Made by a program: the position numbers and the translations under genes. The notes beneath the pieces are model-generated. The model had not been told where the DNA came from. It saw only the letters and a list, made by a program, of their open reading frames with translations, and did no database searches. This document shows, one piece after another, positions 60,001-64,000 of a stretch of 64,000 bases of DNA (position 1 is the first letter of the stretch; each line of letters starts with the position of its first letter). This DNA is from Pieris napi. Lineage: Eukaryota > Arthropoda > Insecta > Lepidoptera > Pieridae. The stretch is from the NCBI RefSeq assembly GCF_905475465.1, contig NC_062243.1, positions 10,750,267 through 10,814,266 of the forward strand. Direction: 5' to 3'.

Positions 60001-63000
60001 TATCGTTTGTTTACGGAAAATCAAAAACCACAAATCCCCAGCACTTTGATTAAAAAGTGGCGATGTACGCGTTTGGAGGCTCACTAATTGTAACACCCTG
60101 GATGCGTATAAAACGAGGGGGTAAAAGTCAATTATGGGTTATTCGCTATCCAGATGTCACAGAGGTCACTCTTGAAGAGCTTCGACAAGAAAAAAACCCA
60201 GTGAAAATGGATACCATGGCAAAGCAGCAGCTCAAGTGGTTGCCCTACTGCAAATCGGACTACGGCAGGTTGAAGTTGCTCGGCAACTGAAAATCAGCCG
60301 ATTTCCAGTACAACGGGTATACCAACGGTTCCAAGAGACTGGAGGTTACATCAGGAGACATGGATCCGGGAGACGTCGCTGCACTACCGTCAGAGGTGAT
60401 CGCTTCATTGTGTCGACGTCTTTGCGGAACCGCTTCTCCAACGCTGTGGAGCTGCAGCAGCGGCTTTGAGCTACTCGAAGGACAGCTCACAGCGTCTCCA
60501 CTATCAGAAGAAGGCTGTGAGAGAAGAATTTGCTGCCCCGGAGAGCTGCTACAGGCCCCCAATTGACTGCCATCCACCGGACGAAAAGGAAGCGATTTTA
60601 CGAAACGCACGTGCCGTGGACATTCGACCAGTGGAGGAATGTCCTGAACTCCGACGAAACCCGAGTGTGCCTATACACCAACAACATGCGTAAGAGAGTC
60701 TACAGGCGACCAGGGAAGCGTTTCACACCAGCCTGCACCGTGGAAACCGTCGGATATGGACGAGGATCCCGCATGTTCTAGGGCGGCATTTCTATCGACG
60801 GCAAGACAGACCTCGTGTGCGTCTCCAGAGCTGGAGATGGTCACGGCCCGGGGTCTCTGACTGCCCACCGGTATATCACCGAGGTTTTGGAGGAGGATGT
60901 TGTCCCATGTGCAGGTTTTGTCGGCGCCAACTTCGAGTTCATGCACGTCAACGCCCGGTGCCACACAGCCTTAATTGTCAAGGACTACCTACGTCGAGTT
61001 GGCATCAAGGTTATGGACTGGCCAGCAAGAAGCCCCGACCTCAATCTTATCGAGCACCTCTGGGACGAGCTGAAACGCCGAGTTCGGGCCCGTAATCCAG
61101 CTCCTGCCACTCTCGATGAGCTTCGAGATGCCGTCATCAAGGAGTGGGACAACATTCCCCCGGAACACGTCGTGACGCTCATCAGGTCCATGACTGACCG
61201 CTTGGAAGCTGGTCGGAGGGCTAGAGGAGGCAACACTAGGTTTTGAGACTAATTTTTAAGGATTGTCATTGTTTATTTTAAATTTTTGTATTGTTCCTTT
61301 TATTTGTAATTTTGATCAGAATACACATTGTGTTTCACATTTTCCCAGAATTTTCTTTTTTTATGGGGGTTGTGGCCAATTTCCTACCGTTTTCAAATAA
61401 GGGATTTCATTAGCTTTCAAATGATACTAACACTTAAAGGGTACAGGAAGGATCTTCGGAGTTATAATCGCTTTACACGAATTTTAGGAAAGGTGCGATT
61501 TTTTTGACGCCGAGTGTAGTACACAGAGCAAGCTATATTTTTCACTGCTGAAGAGCAAATTCGAAGATCTAATTTCATTTAAATTAGAAATTATTCCTGA
61601 ATATTTTACAACAGAAGATTGTTTTTATCGACTTACAATTTAGAAATTGTTTCATACGAGAGTAAATTGTACAGAATACAGGAGTCGGGAATAGAAAATA
61701 TGTGTAGACATTGTTTAAAAAACTATTTTTAATTATTACCCTGGTAATAATCCTTTAAATTTGTCATTACTTAAGAGTACGACGAGAGATGGAGACTACT
61801 TTCTGTAGACATATTCAACATTACGAAACCTGCGTACTTGTTGACGCCGTGACTTAACTCTAACACATAAGAATGTGGCTACGTCCATTTCCTTTTAAAG
61901 AAAAAGTAAATTATTTGCAATATATTCATTAAAACTGCTTTAGCGTTTGAGAGCCTTTACGTTTTTATATGAGTCACGGGTGGTAAACACTTCCGCAAAA
62001 TATTTTTTAATACAAAATCCTAAAGTTCAATTGGAATTTAAAGACCCCACGTCTTAGATAACTAATACCTTACATCACCTCCACAAGGTCAAATCTAGAA
62101 AGTTAACTAGACACAGACTAGCTTACGTCATAATTAGCTTTTAATGGTTTAACTTAAACAGATGTTTACAATTCGCTCTAAATATATCAGAATGTCATGG
62201 TGAAAAATGTTTCAAATCGTGTGTCAGGTCTTTTCACTGTCTAATCAATAAAGAAAAGAATATAGTAAAAAAAAAAGGTGTATTTGTATAGGAGTGTTAG
62301 TGGCTAAGGCGTGCGACCCTCGTCCCTGAGTTGGGGTGTTCGAAGCACAAGCAAATTCCTTTGGTGCACACCAAAGGAATTTTCTTTCTTTGTGCGGAAG
62401 TAGCACTTGCTCCTACGGTAAAGGCAAACATCGTGAGGAAAAGCCAAAAATCGTTAACATGTGTCAGACACAGAGGGCCGATCACCTATTTGTCTATTAA
62501 ATAAAACTGATAAAAGAAAATCGATTAATTCTGAGGCATAGACTCATATTGGAGTGTAGCGCTACTGAATTATTATTATTTATGGATTTGTTATACTTAT
62601 TTAATGTCCTGTGGTATTTGCAGGTAACTGAAGGCGGTGTGACGCGTCGAGTCGCACGCGCAATGGAAGTGTTGCATGCTAGCGCCCCAGGTGCTAAAGT
62701 TCGTGTAATGAGAGCGGCGTACCATTCCTCTTCTGGTCCTGGCGCACCAAGCTCTTCCTATTTGATGCACTCTTCAAGACGAGTAAATATTTGATTTCTA
62801 TGTTTTTATCGCTTTTTATAGCTTAGCTTAACGTAGTACACAGATAACGCATCAATTTAATACTGTAATCCTACGTGCGTGTATAGAAAACATGCATAGA
62901 TAAGTTATGTGGTCAAGAGATATTAAAACACAGATCATTGACATGTCTTATATGTTATATAAATAACAATATGTTTTAGGTCATATCATCAGGATATCTT

Positions 63001-64000
63001 CCAGAACAATCTCCGGCATTACCATCAAAACCATTAGAAATATCGTCACTGCCGTTAGAATCATCTCCTGAAGTTGACAATGAGAAATTGAATTATAAAG
63101 TTACTGAACCAGATGACATTGAAATATCAGAACCTTCAAAGTGGAGAATCACAACGGGGAAGTCTTCAATTAGAATGCCCAGTGAGGAATCTTCGTCAAC
63201 CGATAACGCCAATATCATTGATTTAGACTCGAGAAATAGCAGTAGAAACACCACTAGAAGCTTTCGAAACAGCGAAAGCAATGAAGATAGTATCAAAAAT
63301 ATACATGTCAGAAATCATCGGGTATCACCTTTATTAGACGCTCCTGTAAGTCTTAGCACTTTAAAATATACATCTCTTCTAAACGGCAGTGATGAATGGA
63401 ATAACAGACGTAAGAGTTATAGTTTCGAAGACACCACAACGTTAAATAGCAAAAGTAGTGATACGTTAAATATTATGGATTCTTCTACTGATAGTGGGAT
63501 TTGTAAGTCAACAGAAATTGTAAGCGATTACAATACACATCATTTTGAAAATATGTCGATGCGACGTAGTAAAGAGAGATTATCTGATTTGCCTGAGGAA
63601 TCATTTCAAGACTGGCTGTGGAAAAATAGGCCAACATCAACATTTAAACCAACACGAATTAGTCCATTAAAAGAGCATCACGAAAAATATTTAACAGATG
63701 ATAACAATATAATTTCACTACAATCTAAAGGAAAAGTTACCATAACATTGCCAGTTACAGTTGAAGATGATGATCCTTCAATGTTGACTTCAGACGATAA
63801 CGATAAAAGAACAAAAAAGGTTGGATTTTGTAAAACGGAACTACATTTTGCAGCGGAGTCCGGTACTGTAAACATAATTGCTACTGACGAGAAACCACCC
63901 CCTTCTAATGACTTTAGGAGAAAGAAAAGTGTTTTTGCGCCATATACAAGTAAAGTTGACAAATCAATAACACTTTTTGGAGAAAAGTCTAGTTTTCGAG
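54011..64000 (+). CDS. Long serine-rich protein of unknown function, 5' part only
   Basis: Proposed exons 54011-54067, 62624-62782 and 62983 to beyond the window edge, all phase 0. Exon 1 encodes MEVADQWRRQWAGTAEFGK before a GTGAGG donor; exon 2 encodes VTEGGVTRRVARAMEVLHAS onward; exon 3 stays open for over 1,000 bases to the right edge. Exon 3 is rich in Ser, Asn, Asp and Thr and looks disordered, with phosphorylation-type motifs. Near its visible end is VGFCKTELHFAAESGTVNII followed by ATDEKPPPSNDFRRKK, a compact motif that looks conserved in character. No known domain is recognised. Exons 2 and 3 are strong by composition; exon 1 is linked by phase and donor only across an 8.6-kb intron, and might instead belong to another transcript. 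Confidence 0.7.
56613..58504. mobile_element. DNA transposon with ~505-bp inverted repeats, decayed ORF
   Basis: Left arm 56613-57121 and right arm 58001-58504 are near-perfect reverse complements, with tips CAAGATCCCAGGGCCGCC. No clear target duplication is seen. Each arm contains two tandemly related blocks holding ATATATAAAAAT and GAATTTACGTGAAGT about 160 bases apart. Between the arms are frameshifted remnants of a protein. I cannot place the superfamily. Confidence 0.8.
57272..57711 (+). pseudogene. Frameshifted remnant of the large-TIR element's protein
   Basis: Frame one (57272-57496) reads GIIDVDAARLQLFINHMVSD, then FDASNLPPCKSELWQCKY and stops. A second frame (from about 57440) gives NNGWTLQDGKYDFHWFDGNQ, then LPGFFSESLEEQS. 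A short intron (57568-57646, GT/AG) leads to an Asp-rich tail ending IQFQD at 57711. The LPPCKSEL and GW-L--GKY-F-WFDGNQLP motifs look like parts of a larger transposon protein. A frameshift around 57440-57470 and a missing N-terminus indicate a dead copy. Confidence 0.6.
59872..61516 (+). mobile_element. Tc1-like transposon, 1645 bp
   Basis: Inverted ends CACTCGGCGTCAAAAAAATC and its partner GATTTTTTTGACGCCGAGTG are flanked by TA (59870-59871 and 61517-61518). The inverted repeats extend inward for about 60 bases (through AAAATTCGTGT...CGATTATAACT). It encodes a disrupted transposase at about 60209-61246. Confidence 0.92.
60209..61246 (+). pseudogene. Tc1-family DD34E transposase with three nonsense codons
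   Basis: One frame is readable from about 60217 to the stop after 61246. The N-terminal HTH region reads VALLQIGLRQVEVARQLKIS, then VYQRFQETG and the GRRR-type linker. Internal stops are TGA 60467-60469, TGA 60518-60520 and TAG 60779-60781. The context suggests former CGA, CGA and TGG codons, all single transitions. Catalytic positions: first Asp in LNSDETRV is present; second lies in FMHVNARCHTA where the family has QDNARPH, so Asp has become Val; Glu in SPDLNLIEHLWDEL is present. The likely start ATG (60209 or 60218) is in a neighbouring frame, so there is also a small frameshift near the N-terminus. The copy is inactive. Confidence 0.85.
62288..62568 (+). repeat. tRNA-derived SINE, copy 5, with tRNA-like head
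   Basis: Begins with a tRNA-like head (GTTAGTGGCTAAGGCGTGCG, then GGTGTTCGAAGC as a B-box-like match) and continues through GGTGCACACC, ACGGTAAAGGCAAACATCGTGAG and ends GGAGTGTAGCG. It is the only copy in the window that keeps both presumed polymerase III promoter boxes. It ends about 55 bases before exon 2 of the serine-rich gene. Confidence 0.75.

Larger units (their letters stand above)
54068..62623. other. Intron 1 of the serine-rich gene, about 8.6 kb
   Basis: Holds three large insertions listed separately (56613-58504, 59872-61516, 62288-62568). The parts between them (54100-56600, 58505-59871, 61517-62287) are AT-rich with no supported exon; a repeat piece starting CTAGCTGGCCTAGCGAACAT lies near 59157. 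Confidence 0.45.

Noticed and set aside
60260..60610. 116-codon minus-strand frame and other overlapping frames within the Tc1-like element
   Set aside because: Shadows of the GC-rich transposase coding sequence, which has clear HTH and DD34E motifs on the plus strand.

Overview
This window looks like insect nuclear DNA, most probably from a moth or butterfly. It is AT-rich, its genes are split into short exons by long introns, there are no operon-like gene rows, and intron space is filled with transposon types familiar from Lepidoptera (tRNA-derived SINEs, an HTH-exon DNA element, Helitron ends, RTE-type LINE tails, many MITEs). The species cannot be named from the sequence alone. Most coding sequence was reconstructed by joining exons at GT/AG sites with matching reading phase, because few exons form a long open frame by themselves.

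Layout. (1) 1362-21631, plus strand: a nine-exon gene for a phosphatase and actin regulator (Phactr family), with three C-terminal RPEL actin-binding repeats and the conserved PP1-binding tail. (2) 24573-48491, plus strand: a twelve-exon gene for a corin-like type II transmembrane mosaic protein (transmembrane segment, SEA-like domain, Frizzled domain, two LDL-receptor class A repeats, SRCR-like domain, trypsin-fold domain). All three catalytic triad positions of the trypsin fold appear to be replaced. (3) 49424-49859, minus strand: two tiny mitochondrial proteins on one apparent transcript, separated by one base. They match the SMIM4/UQCC5 and C12orf73/UQCC6 (BRAWNIN) families, known in Drosophila as sloth1 and sloth2. 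(4) 52243-52794, plus strand: a single-exon gene for a 183-residue protein that I do not recognise. (5) 54011 to beyond the right edge, plus strand: the 5' part of a gene for a long, serine-rich, probably disordered protein.

Mobile DNA explains much of the remaining structure. The clearest pieces are: a 1.7 kb element with ~330-bp inverted ends, 3-bp target duplications and an ORF with a cysteine-rich CXC motif (46364-48091); a short element with similar ends (36910-37472); a 1.9 kb element with ~505-bp inverted ends (56613-58504); a Tc1-like element with three nonsense codons and a lost catalytic Asp (59872-61516); an HTH-exon DNA element (50409-51262); a 661-bp hAT-type MITE with a perfect 8-bp duplication (51321-51981); a 614-bp Helitron inserted in an older MITE, whose unoccupied sister copy lies in the same window (44837-45450); and two inverted 241-bp PIF/Harbinger-type MITEs (31396-31636 and 53627-53867). 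No tRNA, rRNA or CRISPR array was recognised.

Functionally the genes look independent neighbours: actin/PP1 regulation (Phactr), a cell-surface protein (corin-like), respiratory complex III assembly (sloth1/sloth2), and two proteins of unknown role.
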